Positions 8,745 to 17,100 of a stretch of 64,000 bases of DNA are shown here, piece by piece (position 1 is the stretch's first letter; each line of letters opens with the position of its first letter). The notes beneath the pieces are model-generated. The model was given only the letters and a program-made list of their open reading frames with translations, did not search any database and had not been told where the DNA came from. The stretch is from NCBI GenBank assembly GCA_964578535.1, contig CAZODI010000002.1, positions 62,001 to 126,000 on the forward strand, in the 5' to 3' direction. Origin of the DNA: PHBD01 sp964578535 (GTDB lineage: Bacteria > Desulfobacterota > Syntrophia > Syntrophales > PHBD01). The translations under genes and the position numbers were made by a program.

Positions 8745-9551
8745 ATGCTCCGGATTGCCGCACGGACCGACACGGGACGGGTCAGGGCCAACAACGAGGA
8801 CAGTTTTTATGTCCGCGGGGACAGGGGCCTCCTCGTCGTGGCCGACGGCATGGGAGGGCATGCCTCCGGAGAGGTCGCGAGCCGGATGGCCGTGGACATC
8901 ATGCGGGACTACTTCGACGATGCGGCGGGTGAAAAAGGCTTTGTCGGCGATTTCGACCCGGCCTGCCTGGAAGGGACGAACCGGCTGGGGGCCGCAATCC
9001 GGCTGGCCAACATGGCCATCTTTGAAGCAGCGGCGGGCCAGGCGAAGTATGCCGGCATGGGAACCACGGTTGCAGCGGTGCTGATCCAGGGCAAACGCAT
9101 GGGCATCGCCCATGTCGGAGACAGCCGTGTGTACCTGGCCCGGGCCGGGGACCTGATCCAGTTGACGGACGATCACTCCCTCGTGGCGGAGCAGCTCAAG
9201 CGGGAGATGATCACCCCCGAGGAGGCCGCGGCGGCGGAAAACCGGAACATCCTGACCCGGGCACTGGGCATCGCACCGGAGGTCCGGGTGGATCTCGACG
9301 AGATGACCGTTGCCGACGGGGACAGGATTGTCCTCTGCTCCGACGGACTGAACACCATGATCTCCGACGGGGAGATCCTGTCCGTCGTCGAGGCGGCGGA
9401 GGATTTCGATGCGGCCTGCGACAGGCTGGTCGCAATGGCCAACGACCGCGGCGGACGGGATAACATCACCGTGGTCCTGGCGGAAATCAGGAAGAAGAAG
9501 GGTCCGGTCGCGTCCATCTGGCACGCGTTGACATCATGGTTCAGGAGGTGA
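8745..9551 (+). CDS. PP2C-family serine/threonine phosphatase (Stp/PrpC type)
   Basis: Cytoplasmic Mg/Mn-dependent phosphatase of 268 residues expected to reverse phosphorylation by the upstream kinase. Family motifs are present in order: NNEDSFYV (17-24), VVADGMGGHASGE (33-45), GMGTTVAAV, AHVGDSRVYLA (about 121-131), CSDGLNTMISD (about 195-205) and GGRDNITVV near 245. The conserved aspartates that bind metals are visible in DGMGG, SDG and RDN. ATG 8745 is preceded by AAGGAGGAGG, and the gene sits 18 bases after the kinase stop. The kinase-phosphatase pairing within one operon is the usual arrangement of bacterial Ser/Thr signalling modules. Confidence 0.95.
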   Translation: MLRIAARTDTGRVRANNEDSFYVRGDRGLLVVADGMGGHASGEVASRMAVDIMRDYFDDAAGEKGFVGDFDPACLEGTNRLGAAIRLANMAIFEAAAGQAKYAGMGTTVAAVLIQGKRMGIAHVGDSRVYLARAGDLIQLTDDHSLVAEQLKREMITPEEAAAAENRNILTRALGIAPEVRVDLDEMTVADGDRIVLCSDGLNTMISDGEILSVVEAAEDFDAACDRLVAMANDRGGRDNITVVLAEIRKKKGPVASIWHALTSWFRR

Positions 9552-9554
9552 GGT

Positions 9555-10256
9555 ATGGCAAGGGTTCTGCTGAAGTTCAAGGAGGCCTTGATCAAAGAGA
9601 TCCCGCTTGACAAGCCCGTCATCACCATCGGCAGAAAGGCGGAAAACGATATCGTCATCGACAACCAGGCCGTCTCGGGCTTCCATGCCAAGATCCTGGC
9701 CGAAGGCGAGGCGTTTGCCATCGAGGATCTCGGGAGCCTCAACGGTACCTTCGTGAACGGGCAGCGGGTGACGAAGATCGACCTGGACAACGGCGATATC
9801 GTTCTGATCGGGATTCACAGCCTGGAGGTGGAGTGCCCGCCCCGCAAGGAGGCGGACAGGATGGCGCAGGCTGTGAGAGGACGGTCCATGGACGAGACGA
9901 TGGTGATCGATCCGGCGTCCCAGAAGCGGATGCTGGAAGCGACCGTCAAGGCCGCCGAGGAGGTCCTCGGGGGGTTTGTCGTCGTCGAGGGATCCTCGGA
10001 CAAGCGGGAGTACGAGCTCAAGGACCGGGTGGTGACGATCGGAAAGGACGACAGCGCCGCCATCCGCCTGAAGGGGTTCTTCGCGCCGTCTGTGGCTGCC
10101 CTCGTGAACCGCCGCAGGGAGGGGTACTTCATGACGCCCGCCAGCGGTAAATCCTTCAAGGTGAACGGCCAGGACGTGAAAACCCGCTACGACCTGAAGG
10201 ACGGCGACCTGGTGGAGGTCGGCAACCTGAAGATGCAATTCTTTATCAAGGAGTGA
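9555..10256 (+). CDS. FHA-domain phosphothreonine-binding protein
   Basis: A 233-residue cytoplasmic protein with an N-terminal FHA domain (about 20-90): ITIGRKAENDIVID, SGFHAKI and DLGSLNGTFVNGQRV carry the Gly-Arg, Ser/His and Asn residues that bind phosphothreonine. The C-terminal half (about 140-233) looks like a second, degenerate FHA fold: VVTIGKDDSAAIRL and SGKSFKVNGQ keep the outline but lose the arginine of the GR motif. It starts three bases after the phosphatase stop with AGGAGGTGAGGT upstream, so it is translationally linked. It is likely the reader of the kinase's phosphorylation state; its effector is unknown. Confidence 0.9.
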   Translation: MARVLLKFKEALIKEIPLDKPVITIGRKAENDIVIDNQAVSGFHAKILAEGEAFAIEDLGSLNGTFVNGQRVTKIDLDNGDIVLIGIHSLEVECPPRKEADRMAQAVRGRSMDETMVIDPASQKRMLEATVKAAEEVLGGFVVVEGSSDKREYELKDRVVTIGKDDSAAIRLKGFFAPSVAALVNRRREGYFMTPASGKSFKVNGQDVKTRYDLKDGDLVEVGNLKMQFFIKE

Positions 10257-10260
10257 ATCC

Positions 10261-10995
10261 ATGAAAAAGTTCATCGTCAACGGGGTGATACTGATTGCAG
10301 CGGGGTTGCTGGTTCTTCCGGTCCTGTCGGGGTGCATGGTCAAGGAGAGCACGTACCTGAAGAAGGTGGAGGAAGAGAAGGCGCTTCAGCAGAAGTACAA
10401 CCAGCTGGAGAAGGAAAAGGCCGATGTCCTCCGGAAGAAGGAGGAATGCGACCGCGACCTGCAGCGGATCATGACCGAACTCCAGCAGAAGAACGTCGAT
10501 ATCAGTTCGCTGCAGAAGAAGAAGGAGGAGATCCAGACGGAGAGCCAGGCCTACAAGGACCTGCTCCGTGAAATGAAAGGCGAGATGGCCAGGGGCCAGG
10601 TGACCATCGAGGAGCTGAAGGGCAAGCTGACCCTCGGACTGGCGGACCAGATCCTCTTCGATTCCGGCCAGTCGGAGGTGAAGAAGGACGGCCTGGCGAT
10701 TCTCAAGCGGATCGTGGACATTCTGGGCAAGGTGCAGGGAAAGGCCATCCGCGTCGAGGGCCACACGGACAACGTGAAGATTGCAGGCCGTCTGGCCCGG
10801 CGCTTCCCGACCAACTGGGAGCTCTCGGCCGCCCGGGCCATCAATGTCGCCCGTTTCCTTGAAGAGAACGGGATCGACCCGAAGATCCTGTCAGCCGCCG
10901 CCTACGGCGAGTACAAGCCCATCGCGGACAACAGCACGCCGGAGGGACGCCAGAAGAACCGGCGGATCGCCATCATTCTCCTGCCGACGGACTGA
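10261..10995 (+). CDS. OmpA/MotB-family peptidoglycan-associated lipoprotein
   Basis: A 244-residue lipoprotein. The signal peptide ends in the lipobox LSGC (about 22-25), followed by a long charged coiled-coil (about 35-120, rich in KKEE/QQK repeats) and an OmpA-like domain (about 130-240). The OmpA motif is seen as GHTDN, NWELSAARAINVARFL and a NRRIAI ending, the peptidoglycan-binding signature. It starts four bases after the FHA gene and is the last gene before a strong hairpin at 11023-11070. Its inclusion in the kinase operon suggests that the signalling system monitors or remodels the outer membrane-peptidoglycan link, which is an inference. Confidence 0.9.
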   Translation: MKKFIVNGVILIAAGLLVLPVLSGCMVKESTYLKKVEEEKALQQKYNQLEKEKADVLRKKEECDRDLQRIMTELQQKNVDISSLQKKKEEIQTESQAYKDLLREMKGEMARGQVTIEELKGKLTLGLADQILFDSGQSEVKKDGLAILKRIVDILGKVQGKAIRVEGHTDNVKIAGRLARRFPTNWELSAARAINVARFLEENGIDPKILSAAAYGEYKPIADNSTPEGRQKNRRIAIILLPTD

Positions 10996-11022
10996 GGGGG
11001 AGGCGAACCGGGATTCATCACG

Positions 11023-11078
11023 AAGGGGTTGGAGGGGAGGGGAGAGCCGGAACCCCGCCTCCGACCCCTTCCTGTTTT
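11023..11078 (+). terminator. Terminator of the kinase operon
   Basis: AAGGGGTTGGAGG (11023-11035) pairs over 13 bases, with one G-U, to CCTCCGACCCCTT (11058-11070) and is followed by CCTGTTTTC. The stem is strong and the T-run short, so intrinsic termination is likely. Confidence 0.65.
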
Positions 11079-11105
11079 CGTATGGAGGGTCATCGTAGAG
11101 GAGCC

Positions 11106-13046
11106 ATGCCGGGAAAAACCATCACCGAAAAGATCATCGCCAATCACCTGGTCAAGGGGACATTCGGACCCGGCGAGGAGATCGCCATCCGCATCGACCA
11201 GACCCTGACCCAGGACGCCACGGGGACCATGGCCTACCTGCAGTTCGAATCGATGGGCATCCCCCGCGTCCGGACGGAGCTGTCCGTCAGCTACATCGAC
11301 CACAACACCGTGCAGATCGGTTTCGAGAACGCCGACGACCACCGCTATCTCCAGACGGTGGCCGGGCGGTACGGCATCCACCTTTCCCGGGCGGGAAACG
11401 GCATCTGTCACCAGGTGCACCTGGAGCGGTTCGGACGTCCCGGAAAGACCCTGGTCGGCTCCGACAGCCACACCCCTACCGGAGGCGGGCTGGCCATGCT
11501 GGCCATCGGCGTCGGCGGTCTGGACGTGGCGCTGGCCATGGCCGGGGAGGCCTTCTGGCTGACCTGCCCCCGGGTCGTCGGGATCCGGCTGTCGGGAAAG
11601 CTCCGGCCCTGGGTCTCCGCCAAGGACATCATCCTGAAGGTGCTGGAGATCTTTTCCGCCAAGGGCAACGTGGGCACGGTCTTCGAGTACGGCGGGGAAG
11701 GCCTGGCGGGCCTCGCCGTTCCCGAGCGGGCGACCATCGCCAACATGGGCGCCGAGTGCGGCGTCACGACATCCGTTTTCCCCAGCGACGAACAGACCCG
11801 CCGTTTTCTCCGGGCCCAGGACCGCGAATCCGCCTGGGTCTCCCTGGCGGCGGACCCGGACGCATCCTATGACCGTGTGGTGGAGATCGACCTGTCCACG
11901 CTGGAACCCATGGCGGCCAAGCCCCACAGCCCCGACAACGTCAGCCCCGTCCGGGAGATTGCCGGGATCGGGGTGGATCAGGTCTGCCTTGGCAGCTGCA
12001 CGAATTCCTCCTACCGGGACCTGGCGACGGTGGCCCGGATCCTGAAGGGCCGGACCGTTCATCCCAACGTCAGCTTCGTCATCGCCCCGGGGTCCCGGCA
12101 GGTCCTTGAGAACCTGCTCCGGGACGGATACCTGGGAGACCTGCTGGCCTCCGGCGCCCGGCTCATGGAAAACGCCTGCGGCTTCTGTATCGGCAGCGGC
12201 CAGAGCCCCCGGACGGAGGGTGTTTCCCTCCGGACCTCGAACCGGAACTTCTTCGGCCGGTCGGGGACGAAGGACGCCCGGGTCTACCTGGTAAGTCCCG
12301 AGACGGCGGCGGCCGCCGCGCTGGAAGGGCGCATCACGGATCCCCGGGAACTGGGGATTTCCTACCCGGAGATTGCCCTTCCGGAGCGCTTCCACATCGA
12401 CGACGGGCTGATCCTGTCGCCTCCGGACGCCGAGGCCGCCCGGACGGTGGAGGTCTACCGCGGTCCCAACATCGGGGAGCCGCCGGCCAACACACCCCTC
12501 CCGGAGGATCTCCGGATGGAGGCGGCCATCAAAGTGGGGGACGCCATCACGACGGACCACATCATCCCGGCGGGGGACCGGATGAAGTACCGGTCCAACA
12601 TCCCCAAGTATTCCGAATACGTCTTCGAGATCGTGGACAATCATTTCCACCGGCGGGCCTGGAAGATCCAGGGCGAGGGAAGACAGAACGCCATCGTCGC
12701 CGGCCTTTCCTATGGCCAGGGATCGTCCCGGGAGCACGCCGCCATCTGTCCCATGTACTTAGGGGTGCGGGCCGTCATCGCCCGCTCCTTTGAACGGATC
12801 CATGCAGCGAACCTGGTCAATTTCGGAATCCTGCCGCTCGTCTTCGCCGACGGGAGGGATTACGACCGAATCGATCAGGGAGACCGCCTGGAGATTCCGG
12901 GCATCCGGGAAGCCCTGCTGGAAAACGGGTCGCTCATGGTGGAGAACCGGACGAAGGGGAACTCCTTCCGGGTGACCTGCGACCTGACGGACCGCCAGAA
13001 GCGGATGATCCTGGCCGGCGGGGCCCTGAACCTGCGCAACGGCTGA
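11106..13046 (+). CDS. Aconitate hydratase, short monomeric type
   Basis: Interconverts citrate and isocitrate with a [4Fe-4S] cluster in the cytoplasm. The 646-residue length fits the putative-aconitase branch common in deltaproteobacteria rather than the roughly 900-residue AcnA/AcnB. Cluster cysteines are visible in LGSCTNSSYRD and NACGFCIGSGQ; the substrate-binding GSDSHTPTGGG lies near residues 118-128. The C-terminal swivel domain has DAITTDHIIPAG, YGQGSSREHAA and ARSFERIHAANLVN. ATG 11106 follows AGAGGAG closely; an earlier in-frame ATG at 11082 has no ribosome site. Isocitrate dehydrogenase follows 74 bases downstream, so the two catalyse consecutive steps. Confidence 0.95.
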   Translation: MPGKTITEKIIANHLVKGTFGPGEEIAIRIDQTLTQDATGTMAYLQFESMGIPRVRTELSVSYIDHNTVQIGFENADDHRYLQTVAGRYGIHLSRAGNGICHQVHLERFGRPGKTLVGSDSHTPTGGGLAMLAIGVGGLDVALAMAGEAFWLTCPRVVGIRLSGKLRPWVSAKDIILKVLEIFSAKGNVGTVFEYGGEGLAGLAVPERATIANMGAECGVTTSVFPSDEQTRRFLRAQDRESAWVSLAADPDASYDRVVEIDLSTLEPMAAKPHSPDNVSPVREIAGIGVDQVCLGSCTNSSYRDLATVARILKGRTVHPNVSFVIAPGSRQVLENLLRDGYLGDLLASGARLMENACGFCIGSGQSPRTEGVSLRTSNRNFFGRSGTKDARVYLVSPETAAAAALEGRITDPRELGISYPEIALPERFHIDDGLILSPPDAEAARTVEVYRGPNIGEPPANTPLPEDLRMEAAIKVGDAITTDHIIPAGDRMKYRSNIPKYSEYVFEIVDNHFHRRAWKIQGEGRQNAIVAGLSYGQGSSREHAAICPMYLGVRAVIARSFERIHAANLVNFGILPLVFADGRDYDRIDQGDRLEIPGIREALLENGSLMVENRTKGNSFRVTCDLTDRQKRMILAGGALNLRNG

Positions 13047-13120
13047 AGAAGGAAAACGGGACTCCCGGCGGGATGCGCCGCGGGGTCCGGGAAAACCATT
13101 ACGAAGTGGAGTTGTCATTC

Positions 13121-14344
13121 ATGGCCAAGGCTGGAAAAATTGTCGTCAAGACGCCCCTTGTCGAGATGGACGGGGACGAGATGACCCGCGTCATGTGGGC
13201 GATGGTGAAGGAGAAACTGCTGTTTCCCTTCCTGGAGATGCCCCTGGAGTACTACGATCTGTACCTGAAACACAGGGACGAGACGGACGACCGGGTCACG
13301 GTCGATGCCGCCCGGGCCGTGGCGAGGCTGGGCGTGGGCGTCAAGTGCGCCACCATCACCGCCAACGAGGACCGTGTCCGGGAGTATTCGCTGAAGAAGG
13401 CCTGGAAGAGCCCCAACGCCACCATCCGGGCCTTCCTGGACGGGACGGTGTTCCGGACGCCGATCCTCGTGAAGAACATCCGGCCTTCCGTGAGCTCCTG
13501 GAAGCGTCCCATCATCATCGGCCGTCACGCCTACGGCGACGTCTACAGCGGTGTCGAGATCCGCGTGCCCGGAGAGGGGACGGCGGAGATCGTGTTCCGG
13601 CCCTCCGACGGCGGAGAGCCTCTCCAGAAGACCATCCACGCCTTCACGGGGCCCGGCATCATCCAGGGAATCCACAACACCGACGCCTCCATCGAGAGCT
13701 TCGCCCGGGCCTGTTTCACCTACGCCCTGGATCGCAAAGTGGACGTCTGGTTCAGCACGAAGGACACCATCTCCCAGACCTACGATGCCCGGTTCCGGGA
13801 GGTCTTCCAGCGGGAGTACGATCAGAACTGGAAACAGGCCTTCGAGAAGGAGGGGCGGGAGTACTTCTTCACCCTCATCGACGATGCGGTGGCCCGGGTC
13901 ATGAAGTCCGAGGGGGGGATGCTCTGGGCCTTGAAAAATTACGACGGCGACGTCCTGTCCGACATGGTCGCCTCCGCCTGCGGCAGCCTGGCCATGATGA
14001 CCTCCGTCCTCGTGTCGCCCCGCGGGTGGTACGAATTCGAAGCGGCCCACGGGACGGTGCAGAAGCACTACTACAAGCACCTCAAGGGGGAGGTCACGTC
14101 CACCAACTCGATGGCCCTCATCTTCGCCTGGACGGGCGCTCTCCGGAAGCGGGGCGAGATGGACGGGACGCCGGAGGTCGGTGCCTTCGCCGATGCCGTG
14201 GAGAAGGCCGCCATCGGGACCATCGAGGACGGGACCATGACGGGCGATCTCCTGGCCCTGGCCGATCCGGATCCGCGAAACCGGAAGGTGACCACGGAGG
14301 GATTCATCGACGCCGTGGCGGAGCGGCTGACGAGGGAGCTGTAA
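13121..14344 (+). CDS. icd: NADP-dependent isocitrate dehydrogenase (eukaryote-like type)
   Basis: Oxidative decarboxylation of isocitrate to 2-oxoglutarate. The 407-residue protein belongs to the eukaryote-like homodimeric subfamily: VVKTPLVEMDGDEMTRVMW at the start, ITANEDRV, KSPNATIRAFLDGTVFR (substrate phosphate-like loop), IGRHAYGDVY, and the metal-binding region DMVASACGSLAMMTSVL. The adenine-nucleotide loop AAHGTVQKHYYKHLKG fits NADP use, as the family does, but coenzyme choice is inferred. ATG 13121 was chosen because MAKAGKIVVK matches the family start; the ribosome site (GTGGAG, about ten bases upstream) is weak. It lies downstream of aconitase, giving a compact TCA-branch pair. Confidence 0.95.
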   Translation: MAKAGKIVVKTPLVEMDGDEMTRVMWAMVKEKLLFPFLEMPLEYYDLYLKHRDETDDRVTVDAARAVARLGVGVKCATITANEDRVREYSLKKAWKSPNATIRAFLDGTVFRTPILVKNIRPSVSSWKRPIIIGRHAYGDVYSGVEIRVPGEGTAEIVFRPSDGGEPLQKTIHAFTGPGIIQGIHNTDASIESFARACFTYALDRKVDVWFSTKDTISQTYDARFREVFQREYDQNWKQAFEKEGREYFFTLIDDAVARVMKSEGGMLWALKNYDGDVLSDMVASACGSLAMMTSVLVSPRGWYEFEAAHGTVQKHYYKHLKGEVTSTNSMALIFAWTGALRKRGEMDGTPEVGAFADAVEKAAIGTIEDGTMTGDLLALADPDPRNRKVTTEGFIDAVAERLTREL

Positions 14345-14377
14345 CCGATTGTCCGAGCCTTCCCCGCGGGGAGTTCC

Positions 14378-15442
14378 ATGAAAAAGCCGAATCTCCGGGA
14401 CATGACGCTGGAAGAGCTGGAGGCCTTCATCGCCGGGATGGGGAAGGAGCGCTACCGGGCCCGCCAGATCATGAAGTGGCTCTACAACGCGGCGGTGGAA
14501 TCCTTTGCGGAGATGACGACCCTCTCCCGGCCGTTCCGGGAACAGATGGAGATCCAGGCCTCCCTGGAACAGCCGGAGATCGCCGGCGATCAGGTCTCCC
14601 GGGACGGGACGAGGAAGCTCCTTTTCCGGCTGCGGGACGGGCGGTTCATCGAGAGCGTCCTGATCCCGGGCAAGAATCACTGGACTGCCTGCGTCTCCAC
14701 CCAGGCCGGCTGCGCCATGGGCTGCCGGTTCTGCCTGACGGGAAAGACGGGCTTCGGGCGGGATCTCATGCCTTCGGAGATCACGGGACAGGTTACACGG
14801 ATCCGGTTCGGCACCCCCGAGGGGCCCGACGTGAAGAACATTGTCCTCATGGGGATGGGAGAGCCGCTGGCCAACTACCACAACACGGTCAAGGCCCTGA
14901 AGAACCTGACCTCCGACTACGGGCTGGGTTTTTCGACCCGGAAAATCACCGTGTCCACCTGCGGCCTGGCGCCCCGGATTCTCCGGCTCGGGGAAGACCT
15001 CTGCGTGAACCTCGCCGTCTCCCTGAACGCCCCGGACGACCGGCGCCGCAGCGAGCTCATGCCGGTCAATGAGAAGTATCCCCTGGAGACGCTCCTGAAG
15101 GCCTGCCGCGACTACCCCATGCCGGGGCGGAGGATGCTGACCTTCGAGTATATCCTCATCGGGGGGATCAACGACGCGCCGGCCGACGCGGAGACGCTCG
15201 CCCGGCTTCTCCGGGGCCTCCGCTGCAAGATCAACCTCATCGCCTTCAATGAATTCCCCGGGTCCCCCTACCGCAGTCCCTCGGAAGAGTCGGTGCAGGC
15301 CTTCCGGGACATCCTCATCCGCCGGCACTACACGGCGATCCTCCGAGCCAGCAAGGGGAGCGACATCCTCGCCGCCTGCGGCCAGTTGAGCGGCCGGGCG
15401 GCGGACGAGGCCGGGCCGCCGTCCTACTCCTCCAGCATGTAG
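14378..15442 (+). CDS. rlmN: 23S rRNA/tRNA adenine-C2 methyltransferase RlmN
   Basis: Radical-SAM enzyme that methylates C2 of A2503 in 23S rRNA and A37 in some tRNAs. The 354-residue length is normal. The [4Fe-4S]-SAM motif CAMGCRFC supplies Cys112, Cys116 and Cys119; MGMGEPLANYHN and FSTRKITVSTCGL are typical family segments, and the C-terminal CGQLSG carries the second conserved catalytic cysteine. It begins 33 bases after the isocitrate dehydrogenase gene, with GGGGAG upstream. Its last 19 bases overlap the convergent PEP carboxykinase gene. Confidence 0.96.
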   Translation: MKKPNLRDMTLEELEAFIAGMGKERYRARQIMKWLYNAAVESFAEMTTLSRPFREQMEIQASLEQPEIAGDQVSRDGTRKLLFRLRDGRFIESVLIPGKNHWTACVSTQAGCAMGCRFCLTGKTGFGRDLMPSEITGQVTRIRFGTPEGPDVKNIVLMGMGEPLANYHNTVKALKNLTSDYGLGFSTRKITVSTCGLAPRILRLGEDLCVNLAVSLNAPDDRRRSELMPVNEKYPLETLLKACRDYPMPGRRMLTFEYILIGGINDAPADAETLARLLRGLRCKINLIAFNEFPGSPYRSPSEESVQAFRDILIRRHYTAILRASKGSDILAACGQLSGRAADEAGPPSYSSSM

Positions 15443-17049
15443 GGCAGGGACTCCCGGATGTTGTCGGGAATCCGGCCGTAGGCTCCCTCGAACTCCTCCA
15501 GGAAGACCTGCCGTCCCCGGAAGAAATCCTGAACCTTCTTTTTCAGGACAGCCGTATCCTCGTGCAGCCGGGAGGCGACCATCATGTCCAGGTTTGCCCG
15601 GTCGCACTGGACGGGATAGGAGTACCCCAGGATGTCCGCGTCGGAGCTGAAGCGGATCTGGCGGCGTACCAGGTCGTTGTAGGAGGCCAGGGACTGGCGC
15701 AGGGTGACCTTGCGCTCGAAGGCGCCGATGGTTCCCGTGTTGGCCAGATAGCACCGGGTGGGGTTCTTCATCAGGATTTCGTAGAAAAGCATGGCGTGCT
15801 CCAGCCGGTTCCCCGTCAGGAAGGGATCGAGGAAGATCTCCCGCTTGAATTTTCCCGCCTCTTCGGGATTGCCGCCGCTCGATTCGATCGATTCGCCGTA
15901 GAGAAACTGCATGACCGCCTGCTCGGGGGTCAGGCGGGAGAGGACGTTGGCGAGAGGGTTCCGGGTCAGGATGATGATGTTGTGGACCCGGTCCGCCCGA
16001 AGGCCGGGGCTCGCGATCTCCAGGTTGGCCCGGGTGACGATGGCCCGGCCGTTCCCCGTCTTGGAGGTGTCCCGGAAATCGGGCGTGTAGGGATATTTCG
16101 TGACGGCCACGTTTTCCAGGAAGGCATCCCGGGACTCGGCGGCCCGGAGGATCTCCGGCTGGCTTTCGTCGAGTCCTTCCGTCTTCACGTAGAGCCCGCC
16201 CATCTCGAAGGCTGCGTAGCCGCCGTCGTAGCGGAAGGTGCCGCCGTCGTCGCCGATCATCTCGGAGGTCTCCCGGGGCAGCCGGGAAAAAGACCGGCAG
16301 AGGGTGGTGGTCTTTCCCGTGGCGGTGAGGCCGGAGACGGCGGTGACGACCTCCGTCAGCTCCGGCCGGTCCGTCTCGGGGCAGAAGACCCACAGTACGT
16401 CACGGCGAGCCCCGGCGTGGAGGAAAACGCCCGTCCGGTCGATGGCCTTGACGCGCCAGTTCTCGAAATGGAACACACCCTTCTTGCCCTCTCCCAGGTA
16501 CAGGGTGTTGCGACAGATCTTGACCTGCTCTCCCCGTCGTTCACCCATCATGAGACGGACCGTCAGATCCTTGTCGAGGAGCTTCCGGAACCGGTTGAGC
16601 CGGAAGGCCTCGTCGGTGAAAAAGAGGATCGTGTAGGTGGGATCCTCGACCCGCCGCGGCGCCGGAGAGTCGTCGAAGAGCAGCTTCAGGCCGTAGGCGA
16701 TCTGGGTGAAGGGCTCCGGGACCAGGAAGCGGCAGGACACCCCGTCCCGGCCGTCGCCGACGAAGACATCCAGGGAAACGATCCGCTCCTTCCGGAGGCA
16801 CGAGACGGCCTGTTCCGCCAGGGCGTCCTCCTCATCTCCGAAGGCGTCGTCGACGCTGTTTTTGGTGTGGGGCGCCGCGCGGTTCATGGGCTCCGAATCG
16901 GAGGCCAGGGATCCGAAGGATGTACGAATTACGTCTTCCTGGCGTGTTGCAATATCCTTGATTTCGGTGAGGGAGAGCCCCTCCAGGAGCCGTCCGTCCC
17001 GGCGGGCCTCTTCAAAAACCTGCCGGGCTGCCTTCTTGAACGTGTTCAT
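15424..17049 (-). CDS. pckA: Divergent phosphoenolpyruvate carboxykinase (ATP) homologue
   Basis: Homologue of ATP-dependent PEP carboxykinase, which interconverts oxaloacetate plus ATP with PEP, CO2 and ADP. The 541-residue product has the kinase-1 P-loop as GLTATGKTTT (usual form GLSGTGKTT), MIGDDGGTF instead of LIGDDEH, then YVKTEGLDESQPEIL and a LENVAVTKYPY stretch that parallel the classical enzyme, and SRLTPEQAVMQFLYG near the hinge. The classical MHCSAN motif is not present as such; HAGARRDVL occupies its place. ATG 17049 follows GGAGG by about seven bases; the open frame further upstream lacks similarity. The fold assignment is firm, but the altered motifs leave the exact nucleotide or substrate uncertain. 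Confidence 0.8.
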   Translation of the reverse strand: MNTFKKAARQVFEEARRDGRLLEGLSLTEIKDIATRQEDVIRTSFGSLASDSEPMNRAAPHTKNSVDDAFGDEEDALAEQAVSCLRKERIVSLDVFVGDGRDGVSCRFLVPEPFTQIAYGLKLLFDDSPAPRRVEDPTYTILFFTDEAFRLNRFRKLLDKDLTVRLMMGERRGEQVKICRNTLYLGEGKKGVFHFENWRVKAIDRTGVFLHAGARRDVLWVFCPETDRPELTEVVTAVSGLTATGKTTTLCRSFSRLPRETSEMIGDDGGTFRYDGGYAAFEMGGLYVKTEGLDESQPEILRAAESRDAFLENVAVTKYPYTPDFRDTSKTGNGRAIVTRANLEIASPGLRADRVHNIIILTRNPLANVLSRLTPEQAVMQFLYGESIESSGGNPEEAGKFKREIFLDPFLTGNRLEHAMLFYEILMKNPTRCYLANTGTIGAFERKVTLRQSLASYNDLVRRQIRFSSDADILGYSYPVQCDRANLDMMVASRLHEDTAVLKKKVQDFFRGRQVFLEEFEGAYGRIPDNIRESLPYMLEE

Positions 17050-17100
17050 ACGGTTCCTCCACATTGACATGTCCGGCAAACTGTCATACCGGAGTGGTTG

